This document shows positions 25,270-33,509 of a stretch of DNA of 64,000 nt, piece after piece. The notes beneath the pieces are model-generated. The model was not told where the DNA came from. It worked only from the letters and a program-made list of their open reading frames with translations, and did not search any database. The stretch is taken from NCBI RefSeq assembly GCF_001425235.1, contig NZ_LMEA01000009.1, forward strand, positions 356,327-420,326, given 5' to 3'. The position numbers and the translations under genes were made by a program. How positions within the stretch are numbered: position 1 is the stretch's first letter; each line of letters starts with the position of its first letter. This DNA comes from Devosia sp. Root413D1. GTDB lineage: Bacteria > Pseudomonadota > Alphaproteobacteria > Rhizobiales > Devosiaceae.

Positions 25270-26135
25270 TTCTTCTCCGGCTTGCCGTTGAGCAGCCGGA
25301 ACTGCAACCCGACGATGACGAGGAGGATCGCGACCACCACGACGATGATCGCCATCGCCCGGCCCATGTCGCCGAAGATGAAGCCCGACTTGAAGGCCTC
25401 GTACATCAGCACGTTCGTGCTGTCGGCCGGCCCGCCCTGGGTGATCATGAAGATGGGCGCGAACAAGAGGAAATTGATTGAGACATCGGCCACCAAGACG
25501 AAGAGCAGCGTCGGCCGCAGCAGCGGGATGGTAATGAAGACCAGGCGCTGCCAGGCGCGCGCGCCGTCGATCTTGGCCGCGTCATAGATCTCGGGCGAAA
25601 TGTTCTGCAGCCCGCCGATGATGAAGATCATCCAGTACGAGATGCCCTTCCAGGTGGCGATGGCGATGATCGAATAGAGCGCCAGGCTCTCCGAGGTCAG
25701 CCATGGCTGCCCGGGAATGCCGGCAATGTTGAGCACGCCGTTGGCGAGCCCATCCGGGCTCAGCATGATGCGCCAGATGATCACCGCGGTGGGCAGCGAC
25801 ACCCCGATGGGGATGAGGAACAGCACCCGGTAGAACGCCACGCCCTTGAACTTCTGCACGTAGAGCAGCGCCAGCCCGAGCGCGAGGGCGATCTGGATCG
25901 GGTTGATCAACAGGTTGAACCACAGCGTCACCTGCAGCGATTTCCAGAACGCGGAATCGGTGAACAGCGCGACGTAGTTGTCGAGCCCGACAAACACCTG
26001 GTTGCCGCGCAGCATGTTGAAGAAGCTGTCGCTGACCGCCAAGGCGATCGGATAGAGGCGGAACACCACGAGGCCGACCAGCGCCGGCGCCAAGAGCACC
26101 GCGAGCAGGAAGAGGGGAGTCTTGCTTCTGACCAT
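25266..26135 (-). CDS. CUT1 ABC importer permease, MalF type
   Basis: 289 aa, about six membrane segments, EAA loop DAAKIDGARAWQRLVFITIP. It forms the heterodimeric channel with the MalG-type protein that follows. It is separated from its binding-protein gene by a 274-bp gap filled by a palindromic repeat, which could lower its expression relative to the binding protein. Confidence 0.88.
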   Translation of the reverse strand: MVRSKTPLFLLAVLLAPALVGLVVFRLYPIALAVSDSFFNMLRGNQVFVGLDNYVALFTDSAFWKSLQVTLWFNLLINPIQIALALGLALLYVQKFKGVAFYRVLFLIPIGVSLPTAVIIWRIMLSPDGLANGVLNIAGIPGQPWLTSESLALYSIIAIATWKGISYWMIFIIGGLQNISPEIYDAAKIDGARAWQRLVFITIPLLRPTLLFVLVADVSINFLLFAPIFMITQGGPADSTNVLMYEAFKSGFIFGDMGRAMAIIVVVVAILLVIVGLQFRLLNGKPEKK

Positions 26136-26187
26136 CTAGAGCGGTTCACCTAGTGGAGAGTCACGGGCACGATTGCTTCGGTGATCG

Positions 26188-26369
26188 CTTTCTCCCCTTG
26201 TGGGAGAAGGTGGCCGAAGGCCGGATGAGGGGGCCGCGCAACGAAGTGTAGCGCGATCCGAGCGTAAGCGAGGAGCGACCGAGTACGCGGAGAGATACCC
26301 CTCATCCGCCCTTCGGGCACCTCCGGGCGAGGGCTGCGCCCTCGTCCCGCGCCCACAAGGGGAGAAGGC
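26188..26369. repeat. Palindromic repeat, copy A5 (CTCCCCTTGTGGGAGAAGG variant)
   Basis: CTTTCTCCCCTTGTGGGAGAAGG on the left and CCCACAAGGGGAGAAGG on the right flank GGCCGAAGGCCGGATGAGGGG and its partner CCCCTCATCCGCCCTTCGGG. It lies inside the nucleoside operon between the binding-protein and permease genes, so it is transcribed and can fold into a long hairpin. Confidence 0.75.
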
Positions 26370-26409
26370 GCTCCGTCGATTGGCCGGCGACTGGGTCGCC
26401 GAAGACAGA

Positions 26410-27726
26410 CTACTGCGCGACGCGCGCTGCCGCGGATTCGAACTTCTGCACGGCGCTCGCCAGTGCATCCTTCACCGCCACGCCATTCGCCATGTCGATG
26501 AAGGCAGTGCGGAACGCGTCCTGCAGCTGGCCATAGGCCGCGGTGACCGGACGGGCCTTGGCGGTGTTGAGCGAGTCGTAGACGCCCAGCCGGAACACGT
26601 TATTGGGGAAGGCATCGAAATCGGCTGCGGTGCTGATTTCGTCGAGCAAAGGCTTGCTCACCGGCAGCTGGTTCAGCGCCTTGAACCAGACGCGTGTGCC
26701 TTCGTCCGAGGTGGTCAGGAACTTGGCGAAATCGAACGCTTCGGCCTGGTTGGTCGAGGCGGCGCTGACGCCGACATACCAGCTCCCGGTCGGGGTCAGC
26801 ACCTTGCCGCCCTCGAAATACGGGAACGGCGCCACGCCGAAATCGACGCCGGTCTGCGCGAGGATCGGCAGGTTCCAGGTGCCGCCAGCAAACATCGCCA
26901 GCTGGCCATTGCCGAACAGCGAGGCCGCTTCGCCATAGCCGAGGCTCTTCGGGCTCACTGCCCATTCATTGTAGAGGTTGGCCCAGTAGGTGCCGGCTTT
27001 GGTCCAGGCCTCGCTGTCGAGGTAGCCCTTGGCGGTCACCCCATCGGGCGCGATCACGTCGGTGCCCAGCGATTCCCCCAGCGGCTGCAACTGGTAGAGC
27101 TCGCCGAACTGCTCGACCGTAAAGCCGTACTGCGTGGTACGGCCGCCATCTTTGACCGTCAGCTTCTGCGCCGCGTCCGCCACCTGTTCCCAGGTCCAGC
27201 GCTTGGTCGAGCCGAGCGCATCGACTTCCGCCTGCGTGGCGTTCTGCCCGGCGGTCAGCCCTTCCGGCGCGGTGATGCCGGCATCGGCGAACAGCTTCTT
27301 GTTGTAGAACAGCACCTGCGCCGAATTGTTGATCGGCAGCGCGAACTGCGTCGCATCATACTTGCCGGCATCGATCGCCGCTGGCACCAGGCTCGACGTA
27401 TCGATGCTGGCGTCAACAGGCGCGAGGAAGCCGCGCGACGCGTAGCTCGCAACCAGCGGCGCATCGACATAGACGAGGTCGATGCCGGCGTCCTTTGAAC
27501 GCAGCCGCAGCTCCGCCACCTGGAAGAACTGCGCGAACGGATAGGGCTGCAGGTTAATCTTGGTGCCCGGATGCGCCGCCGTATAGGCATCGACGACGGC
27601 CTGCATGGCCGTGGTGTCGCCGCCTTCGATGACGATCATGTTGAGCGTCTTGTCCTGCGCCAGCGCCGGTGCCGCGGTCATCGCCGCCACCACGCTGATC
27701 GCCAGAGCCGTGTTCCACATCTTCAT
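26410..27726 (-). CDS. ABC importer substrate-binding protein (family 1) of the nucleoside operon
   Basis: 438 aa periplasmic binding protein with a Sec signal MKMWNTALAISVVAAMTAAP, cleaved near ALAQ-D. The mature part has the MalE-like pattern (GTWNLPILAQTGVDFGVAPFP; TSDEGTRVWF). The ATG at 27726 has AAGGGTG upstream; the longer frame to 27774 has no matching signal. Lies 31 bp after the nucleoside hydrolase gene. A nucleoside-type ligand is inferred from operon context only; the fold family normally binds sugars. Confidence 0.87.
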   Translation of the reverse strand: MKMWNTALAISVVAAMTAAPALAQDKTLNMIVIEGGDTTAMQAVVDAYTAAHPGTKINLQPYPFAQFFQVAELRLRSKDAGIDLVYVDAPLVASYASRGFLAPVDASIDTSSLVPAAIDAGKYDATQFALPINNSAQVLFYNKKLFADAGITAPEGLTAGQNATQAEVDALGSTKRWTWEQVADAAQKLTVKDGGRTTQYGFTVEQFGELYQLQPLGESLGTDVIAPDGVTAKGYLDSEAWTKAGTYWANLYNEWAVSPKSLGYGEAASLFGNGQLAMFAGGTWNLPILAQTGVDFGVAPFPYFEGGKVLTPTGSWYVGVSAASTNQAEAFDFAKFLTTSDEGTRVWFKALNQLPVSKPLLDEISTAADFDAFPNNVFRLGVYDSLNTAKARPVTAAYGQLQDAFRTAFIDMANGVAVKDALASAVQKFESAAARVAQ

Positions 27727-27757
27727 ATTACGCACCCTTCTCTTGTAGCTGAAGAAA

Positions 27758-28741
27758 TCAGGACTTTGCCGCAAACCGCCTGGCGCCCCAGACGAGGCCA
27801 GGGGTCACCAGTTCCGTGAACCGCCTCGCATCGACCGTCATCGCGACGCCGACATTCTTGCTGCGCGTGTCATGCTTTGGGTCCTGCGGACGGAAATCGA
27901 TCAGCGTCTGCCCGTAACCCGGGCCATCGCCGATGATCACCTCGCCCGGCAACTGCGCGACGCCGAAGATTGTCGGGTCGATCAGGTAGGCCACCGCGCA
28001 GGGGTCGTGCAGCGGTGCGCCCGGCTTGTCCTCGCCGGCAAAGGCGTAATACGTGCCGCAATAGAACGTCATGATGTCGGCCACCGGATTGTCGCCGGCC
28101 ACCGCGGCGCGCACTTCGGCGATGTCGGCGCGGCTCAAGAGCGTCTGGTGCGTCAGGTTCAGCCCGAACATCACGAGCTTGGCGCCCGACTTGAAGACGA
28201 TCCGCGCCGCTTCCGCATCGGCCCAGGTGTTGAACTCGGCCGCCGGGGTCACGTTGCCTTCGGTGGCCGAGCCGCCCATGAAGACGATCTGCTTGAGCTT
28301 CTGCGCCAGGTCAGGCCGCAAGGCCAGCGCCAGCGCAACATTGGTCATCGGCCCGATCACCACCAGGGTGATCTCGCCCGGGTTGGCGTCGGCCTTGGCG
28401 ATGATCGCCTCGACGGCGCCGACCGCATCGGCCTTGCGCTCGGTCTGCGGCAGCTCGACGCCGGCGCTGTCCATGCCCGACGGGCCATGGAACGCCGCGG
28501 GGAACTCGTAGCGGTGCAGCAGCGGCAGCACGGCGCCGGCATGCACCGGCACGTCGAGCCCGAACGCGTCGACTATCCGCAGCGCATTGCGCGTGGTGTT
28601 CTCGAGCGACGCGTTGCCGCACACCGTGGTGATCGCCTCGATCCGGATCGCCGGGTGCGATGCCGCGAGCAGGATCGCCGCCATGTCGTCATGGCCGGGA
28701 TCGCAATCGATGATGATGCGGTGGGGAGTCGAAACGGACAT
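27758..28741 (-). CDS. Inosine-uridine-preferring nucleoside hydrolase
   Basis: 327 aa calcium-dependent N-ribohydrolase splitting nucleosides into base and ribose. The DxDPGxDD calcium motif is present (IDCDPGHDD, residues 11-19), with CGNASLENTTRNALRI, VFMGGS and a second metal Asp in HDPCAVAYL (about 249). No signal peptide, so cytosolic. It is first in an operon with the CUT1 importer and adenosine deaminase. The start is divergent from a LysR regulator gene, which probably controls the operon. The ribosome site before ATG 28741 is weak (AGAGCAAG). Confidence 0.92.
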   Translation of the reverse strand: MSVSTPHRIIIDCDPGHDDMAAILLAASHPAIRIEAITTVCGNASLENTTRNALRIVDAFGLDVPVHAGAVLPLLHRYEFPAAFHGPSGMDSAGVELPQTERKADAVGAVEAIIAKADANPGEITLVVIGPMTNVALALALRPDLAQKLKQIVFMGGSATEGNVTPAAEFNTWADAEAARIVFKSGAKLVMFGLNLTHQTLLSRADIAEVRAAVAGDNPVADIMTFYCGTYYAFAGEDKPGAPLHDPCAVAYLIDPTIFGVAQLPGEVIIGDGPGYGQTLIDFRPQDPKHDTRSKNVGVAMTVDARRFTELVTPGLVWGARRFAAKS

Positions 28742-28921
28742 AAGAAATCTTGCTCTAGGGAGTGAAAGAGGACGTCGCCGTGCGTGGATCCGGACACGAG
28801 GGCGCCAGGCTTCGAAACCTGGAGAGGGAGGAACCCGGTTCCGGCGGCCTGGCGCCTCGCATCCGAGCCAAAACACTAGGCTGGACGGGCCTCGGCCAAC
28901 AATTTACAAATCGGCCGTTCG

Positions 28922-28938
28922 ATTGAGTTTTCGTCAAT
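28922..28938. promoter_or_regulatory. Possible LysR box overlapping the LysR start codon
   Basis: ATTGA-N7-TCAAT contains the T-N11-A core of LysR-type sites and overlaps the regulator's own ATG. It sits in the 195-bp gap between the divergent regulator and nucleoside hydrolase genes. The fit is generic, so this is only a candidate autoregulatory site. Confidence 0.3.
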
Positions 28939-29812
28939 GGTTGAGACTGGCCACCTGCTGAATGCCCTGCGCGCCTTCGAGGCGGCGGCCCGGCTCGGCA
29001 GCGTCAAGAAGGCGGCGCAGGACCTGAGCGTCACCGATGGCGCCGTCAGCCGCCAGATCAAGCATCTCGAGGATGCGCTGGGGGTCGAACTGTTCGAGCG
29101 CGGCAACCGCTCGATCCGCCTCACCCCGGCCGCCGCCGAGTATGCCGCCACCATCTCCGAGGCCTTCGCCTCGATTGCGCGCGGCACCGAGCAATTGCGC
29201 CACGCCCATAACCGCCAGACCATCATGCTTACCGCGCCCGATGCGTTCCTGCTCCGCTGGCTGGTGCCGCGGCTGCAGAGCCTCGAGGCGCTGCTCGACG
29301 GCACCTCGGTGCGCCTCACCACCTGGAGCCGCGAGATCAACCCGGCCGATCGCTCCATCGATATCTATATCGGCGTCGGCCCCGTGCCCGAGATTCCCGG
29401 CATGACCGTTGCCACCGTGGCGCCCGAAACCTTCGGTCCGGTGGTCAGCCCGATGCTGATGAAGGGCCGCGAGGCCGATCTCGAGCATCTGTGGAGCCTG
29501 CCGCGCCTCGATACCGTCTGGCCGCCCTACATGTGGTCCAACTGGGCCCGCGAGGCCGGCGTGACGCTCGAGCCGCGCGAGTTCATCTCCTACGACCTGT
29601 TGTTCTACACCCTGCAGGCCGCCGAAGCCGGCCTCGGCGTCACCATCGGGCCCGGTCCCGCTGTTTCCGATGCCATCAAGCAGGGCCGCATGCTGGCTCC
29701 GCTCGGCCTCGTCACCCGCCCCGGCTCCTGGTACCTCGCCTGGCGCAACGATCGCTCGATCCGCGTCATGAACCTGGTGAAGCGCTGGTTCGAACGTGAG
29801 TTCGCCGAGTGA
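28937..29812 (+). CDS. LysR-family transcriptional regulator (GcvA-like)
   Basis: 291 aa. The winged helix-turn-helix is at the N-terminus (LNALRAFEAAARLGSVKKAA, then LSVTDGAVSRQIKHLEDALG), followed by a periplasmic-binding-fold effector domain (about 90-290). The spacing and LLNALRAFEAAAR start resemble the GcvA/AmpR group. Divergent from the nucleoside operon and convergent, with no gap, with the peptide-transporter operon; LysR proteins usually act on the divergent neighbour. Effector unknown, possibly a nucleoside or base. Confidence 0.88.
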   Translation: MVETGHLLNALRAFEAAARLGSVKKAAQDLSVTDGAVSRQIKHLEDALGVELFERGNRSIRLTPAAAEYAATISEAFASIARGTEQLRHAHNRQTIMLTAPDAFLLRWLVPRLQSLEALLDGTSVRLTTWSREINPADRSIDIYIGVGPVPEIPGMTVATVAPETFGPVVSPMLMKGREADLEHLWSLPRLDTVWPPYMWSNWAREAGVTLEPREFISYDLLFYTLQAAEAGLGVTIGPGPAVSDAIKQGRMLAPLGLVTRPGSWYLAWRNDRSIRVMNLVKRWFEREFAE

Positions 29813-30730
29813 TCAGACCGCCGCGTAGTGACCGGGGCTGACCTCGGTCCACTGCCCCACCTCCGCCCTCGCCATGCCGCGCACCCGGGCGACTTCCACG
29901 GCGAACGCTGCGGCCGCGGCGCTGTCGCCATCCAGTCGCTCCGACGCATTGGGCACCGCCGACAGCAGCACCCTGGTGTAGGGGTGAACCGGCCGGGCGA
30001 TCACCTCGCGCGATGGCCCCCATTCGACGATCCGCCCGCCGAACATCACCGCCGTCTCTTCGGCGATATAATGCGCCGTGGCGATGTCGTGGGTGATGTA
30101 GAGCAGGCTGAGGCCGCGCTGCGTCTTCAGCCGCGCGATCAGCTCGAGCATCGAGCGGCGGATCGAGACATCGAGCATCGAGGTCGGCTCGTCCGCCACC
30201 ACCAGCTCGGCCCCCACCGCCAGCACCCGCGCCAGGTTCACCCGCTGCCGCTGCCCGCCGGACAGCTCATGCGGGTACTTGTCGAGCGTGTGGTCGGGGT
30301 CGAGCTCGGCCTCCGCAACGATCCCCGCCACCCGTTCGCCGAGCGCCACCCCGCTCAGCCCATGGTGCAGGCGCAATGGCCGCTCCAGGTGATGGCGCAC
30401 CGTATGCGCCGGGTTCAGCGCCGAGAACGGATCCTGGAAGATCATCTGCACGGCGCGACGATGCTTCAGCCGGGCCTTGCGTCCACGGATCGTCGCGATG
30501 TCGCGCCCGCGGAACAGCACCTGGCCCGAACTCAGCGGAAACAGGCCCGTGGCAGCCCGCCCGAGCGTCGATTTGCCCGAGCCGCTCTCCCCCACGATGG
30601 CCAGGGCGCGGCCTTCGTCGAGCTTCAGCGACACCTGCTGCAATGCCGCCACCGACTTCTCGCCGCCGAAGATGTTGCGGATGCGGAAGGTCTTGCTGGC
30701 GGCGACCAGTTCGAGGATGGGCGGGGTCAT
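29813..30730 (-). CDS. dppF: Peptide ABC transporter ATPase, DppF/OppF type
   Basis: 305 aa ATP-binding subunit. Walker A is GESGSGKST, the signature LSGGQRQR, Walker B LVVADEPTSMLD and switch region YITHD. The C-terminal oligopeptide-transporter extension HPYTRVLLSAVP is present. ATG at 30730 overlaps the preceding ATPase gene by four bases (ATGA). It is last in a five-gene operon and pairs with the DppD-type ATPase. Confidence 0.93.
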   Translation of the reverse strand: MTPPILELVAASKTFRIRNIFGGEKSVAALQQVSLKLDEGRALAIVGESGSGKSTLGRAATGLFPLSSGQVLFRGRDIATIRGRKARLKHRRAVQMIFQDPFSALNPAHTVRHHLERPLRLHHGLSGVALGERVAGIVAEAELDPDHTLDKYPHELSGGQRQRVNLARVLAVGAELVVADEPTSMLDVSIRRSMLELIARLKTQRGLSLLYITHDIATAHYIAEETAVMFGGRIVEWGPSREVIARPVHPYTRVLLSAVPNASERLDGDSAAAAAFAVEVARVRGMARAEVGQWTEVSPGHYAAV

Positions 30731-31533
30731 GACAGGGTCTCCAGCCTCGGCATGGCGTCCCACAGCGCCCGCGTATAGGCCTGCTCCGGCGCCTCGACGA
30801 TCTGCTGCGTCGCGCCCACCTCGATGATCCGGCCCTTGAGCATGATGGCGATGCGGTCCGCCAGTTGCGCCATCAGCGCCAGGTCATGGGTGATGAACAG
30901 CAGCGAAAAGCCGAGCCGCGCCTTCAGCGCCATGATCTCGGTGAGGATCTCGCGCTGCACCACCACGTCGAGGGCGGTGGTCGGCTCGTCCATGATGATC
31001 AGCTCCGGCTCGAGCGCCAGCGCCATCGCCAGCACGACGCGCTGCCGCATGCCGCCCGACAGCTGGTGCGGGTAATCGTCGAGCCGCGCCGCGGCGATGC
31101 CCACCAGCTTCATCAACTCCTCAGCCCGCGCCCGCGCCGCCTCGCGGCGCATCCCGGTATGGCCGACCAGCACGTCGCGGAACTGCTCGAAGATGGTCAG
31201 CACCGGGTTCAGCGAGTTCATGGCGCTCTGGAACACCATCGATACCTTGCGCCAGCGCCACCGCCTCAGCGCTTGCGGCGTCAGCGCCAGCACGTCCTCG
31301 CCATCGACCCGGATGCTGCCGCCCGAGATGATCGCCGGCGGCCGGTGCAGCCGCATCAGCGCGAAGGCAATGGTGGATTTGCCGCAGCCGCTTTCCCCAG
31401 CCAGCCCCATCACCTCGCCGCGCCGGATGTCGAGATCGACAGCGTTGACCGCCGTGAACAGCCCCGTCGTGGTCATGAAGTCGACCTTGAGGCCCCGCAC
31501 TTCGACGAGGTTCGATTGCTGATCCATCGTCAT
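30727..31533 (-). CDS. dppD: Peptide ABC transporter ATPase, DppD/OppD type
   Basis: 268 aa; Walker A GESGCGKST, signature LSGGMRQR, Walker B LIIMDEPTTALD, switch FITHD. It is shorter than typical DppD (about 325 aa): it ends soon after the EAPEQAYTRALWDAMP segment and lacks the cysteine-rich C-terminal iron-sulfur extension of many homologues. It overlaps the permease gene upstream and the second ATPase gene downstream by four bases each, so the subunits are translationally coupled. Confidence 0.92.
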   Translation of the reverse strand: MTMDQQSNLVEVRGLKVDFMTTTGLFTAVNAVDLDIRRGEVMGLAGESGCGKSTIAFALMRLHRPPAIISGGSIRVDGEDVLALTPQALRRWRWRKVSMVFQSAMNSLNPVLTIFEQFRDVLVGHTGMRREAARARAEELMKLVGIAAARLDDYPHQLSGGMRQRVVLAMALALEPELIIMDEPTTALDVVVQREILTEIMALKARLGFSLLFITHDLALMAQLADRIAIMLKGRIIEVGATQQIVEAPEQAYTRALWDAMPRLETLS

Positions 31534-32444
31534 GCCTCCGGCGCCGTCGCATCGACCCGCGCCCGGTCGATAGCGCGCTGCGCCTTCGCCGCCTTGGCGA
31601 CGGTGCCGAGCGTCCTCAGCCGTGGGTTGGAGATCTCGTCGATGGCGAAGTTGATCAGCGACAGGCCGATGCCGATCACCGCGATGAAGCTCGCCGGCGC
31701 CGCCACTTCCCACCACGCCCCGATCATGATCGCTGACGAGGTCTGCGCATTGTAGAGCATGGTGCCCCAGCTCACCGCGTTCGGATCGCCGAGCCCGAGA
31801 AACTCCAGCGTCGCCTCGGTGATGATGGTGTAGATGACGCTGCCGATGAAGTTGAAGCCGATGATCGATAACAGGTTCGGCAGCAGCTCCACCGCGATCA
31901 TCCGCCAGGTCGGCTCGCCCGCCAGCTCCGAGGCCTCGATGAACTCGCGTCGTCGCAAACTCATGGTCTGGGCGCGCGTCACCCGTGCGCCCCAGGCCCA
32001 GGAGGTGAGCCCGATGATCAGCGCGATCACCATCGGGCTCGCCTGCCCGACGAAGGCTGCGATGACCAGCAGCAGCGGCAGTTGCGGGATCACCAGCGCG
32101 ATGTTGGTGAAGAAGTTGATCACCTCGTCGACCCAGCCGCCGAGATAGCCGGCGGTGATGCCGAGCGCCACGCCGATCACCGTGACGATCAGCCCGGCGA
32201 GAAAGCCGACGAACAGCGAGGTGCGGGTGCCCCAGATCAGCTGGGTGAACACGTCGCGGCCCATCCGGGTGGTGCCGAGCAACTGGTCCATCGAGGGCGG
32301 CTGATGCGGCCGCCCCACCCGCTGCATCGGCGCATGCTCGGTGATCCAGGGCGCTGCCACGGCGATCGCCACATAGGCGAGGACGATGGCGAGGCCGACC
32401 ACCGCCTTCTTGTTGCGGAAGATGACTTCGAAGGAACCGCTCAT
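31530..32444 (-). CDS. dppC: Peptide ABC transporter permease, DppC/OppC type
   Basis: 304 aa inner-membrane protein with about six membrane segments, an N-terminal OppC segment (residues 1-60) and the EAA-like loop REFIEASELAGEPTWRMIAVELLPN. GGAGGG precedes the ATG, which lies one base after the DppB-type gene. Confidence 0.92.
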   Translation of the reverse strand: MSGSFEVIFRNKKAVVGLAIVLAYVAIAVAAPWITEHAPMQRVGRPHQPPSMDQLLGTTRMGRDVFTQLIWGTRTSLFVGFLAGLIVTVIGVALGITAGYLGGWVDEVINFFTNIALVIPQLPLLLVIAAFVGQASPMVIALIIGLTSWAWGARVTRAQTMSLRRREFIEASELAGEPTWRMIAVELLPNLLSIIGFNFIGSVIYTIITEATLEFLGLGDPNAVSWGTMLYNAQTSSAIMIGAWWEVAAPASFIAVIGIGLSLINFAIDEISNPRLRTLGTVAKAAKAQRAIDRARVDATAPEA

Positions 32445-32445
32445 T

Positions 32446-33423
32446 TCAGGCCCTCCTCAGACGCGGGTCGAGGAACACATAGGCGAGGTCGACGGCGAGA
32501 TTGGCGGTCAGCATGGCCAGCGTCATGACCAGCAACTGCCCCTGGATCAGCGGGTAATCGCGGGCGACGATCGCGACATAGAGGGTGCGGCCGAGGCCGG
32601 GATAGTTGAACACCACCTCGGTCACCAGCGAGCCGCCCATCACCGAGCCGATGGTCAGCGCAAAGGCGGTGACGCTGGGCAGGAGCGCGTTGCGCGCCGC
32701 ATAATTGTAGCGTACCCGCCGGTCGCTCAGCCCCTTGGCCAGCCCCATCACCACATGATCCTCGCCGAGCTGGCCGATCATGTTGTTGCGCATGGTGACG
32801 AGGTAGCCGCCGATATGGACGAAGGCCAGCGACACCACCGGCATGATGGCGCTGTGCGCCACGCTGCCGATGAATTGCGGGCTCCAGCCGGGGTCGAGCT
32901 TGGGATCGAACGCATAGCCGGTGGGCAACCATTTGAGCGCCACGCCGAAGACGAACAGCGCCGCCAGCGCCACCACCACCGCCGGGATCGCCTGCACCGC
33001 CAGCGCCAAAGGCGATGCTACCGAGTCGAAGGCGCCACCGCGCCGCCAGGCGGCGAGGATGCCGGTGATCGAGCCGACCGAGAAGGCGAGGATCGCCGAA
33101 GTGCCGGCGAGGAACACCGTCCAGGGCAGGGCATAGCCCAGCACCTGGGAGACGGTGAGCGGATAGAATTTCACCGAGTAGCCGAGGTCCCAGGTGAAGA
33201 CGCTCCTGAGATAGGCGAGGAACTGCTCGTGCAGCGGTCCGACGGCAAAGCCGAAGGTCTTCAAGAGCGCGGCGCGCGCTTCCGGCGGCAGCGTGTTCTC
33301 GGCCTTGGCGAACATGAAGTCGATCGGATCGCCGGGCATCAGCCGCGGGATCAGGAAGTTGATCACCGCGGCAGCGCAGAATGCCACGATGTAAAAGCCG
33401 ATGCGGCGCAGCACGAACGGCAT
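32446..33423 (-). CDS. dppB: Peptide ABC transporter permease, DppB/OppB type
   Basis: 325 aa; residues 1-30 are the first membrane helix, followed by a large periplasmic loop and about five more segments. The ATG is preceded by GGGAGGG. It follows the binding-protein gene after an 86-bp gap holding a 12-bp stem-loop. Confidence 0.92.
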   Translation of the reverse strand: MPFVLRRIGFYIVAFCAAAVINFLIPRLMPGDPIDFMFAKAENTLPPEARAALLKTFGFAVGPLHEQFLAYLRSVFTWDLGYSVKFYPLTVSQVLGYALPWTVFLAGTSAILAFSVGSITGILAAWRRGGAFDSVASPLALAVQAIPAVVVALAALFVFGVALKWLPTGYAFDPKLDPGWSPQFIGSVAHSAIMPVVSLAFVHIGGYLVTMRNNMIGQLGEDHVVMGLAKGLSDRRVRYNYAARNALLPSVTAFALTIGSVMGGSLVTEVVFNYPGLGRTLYVAIVARDYPLIQGQLLVMTLAMLTANLAVDLAYVFLDPRLRRA

Positions 33424-33448
33424 GCGAACCCTCCCCCGTCGGTTACGA

Positions 33449-33488
33449 GATCCAGGCGGCGCCGCGTGGGGAGCGTGCCGCCTGGATC
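33449..33488 (-). terminator. Intercistronic stem-loop between binding-protein and permease genes
   Basis: GATCCAGGCGGC (33449-33460) pairs perfectly over 12 bp with GCCGCCTGGATC (33477-33488), with a 16-nt loop. No T run follows. The position, right after a binding-protein gene, fits an attenuator or mRNA-stabilising element that lets the binding protein be made in excess of the permeases. Confidence 0.65.
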
Positions 33489-33509
33489 AGGCTCTGGTCG
33501 TCTCGAGGC

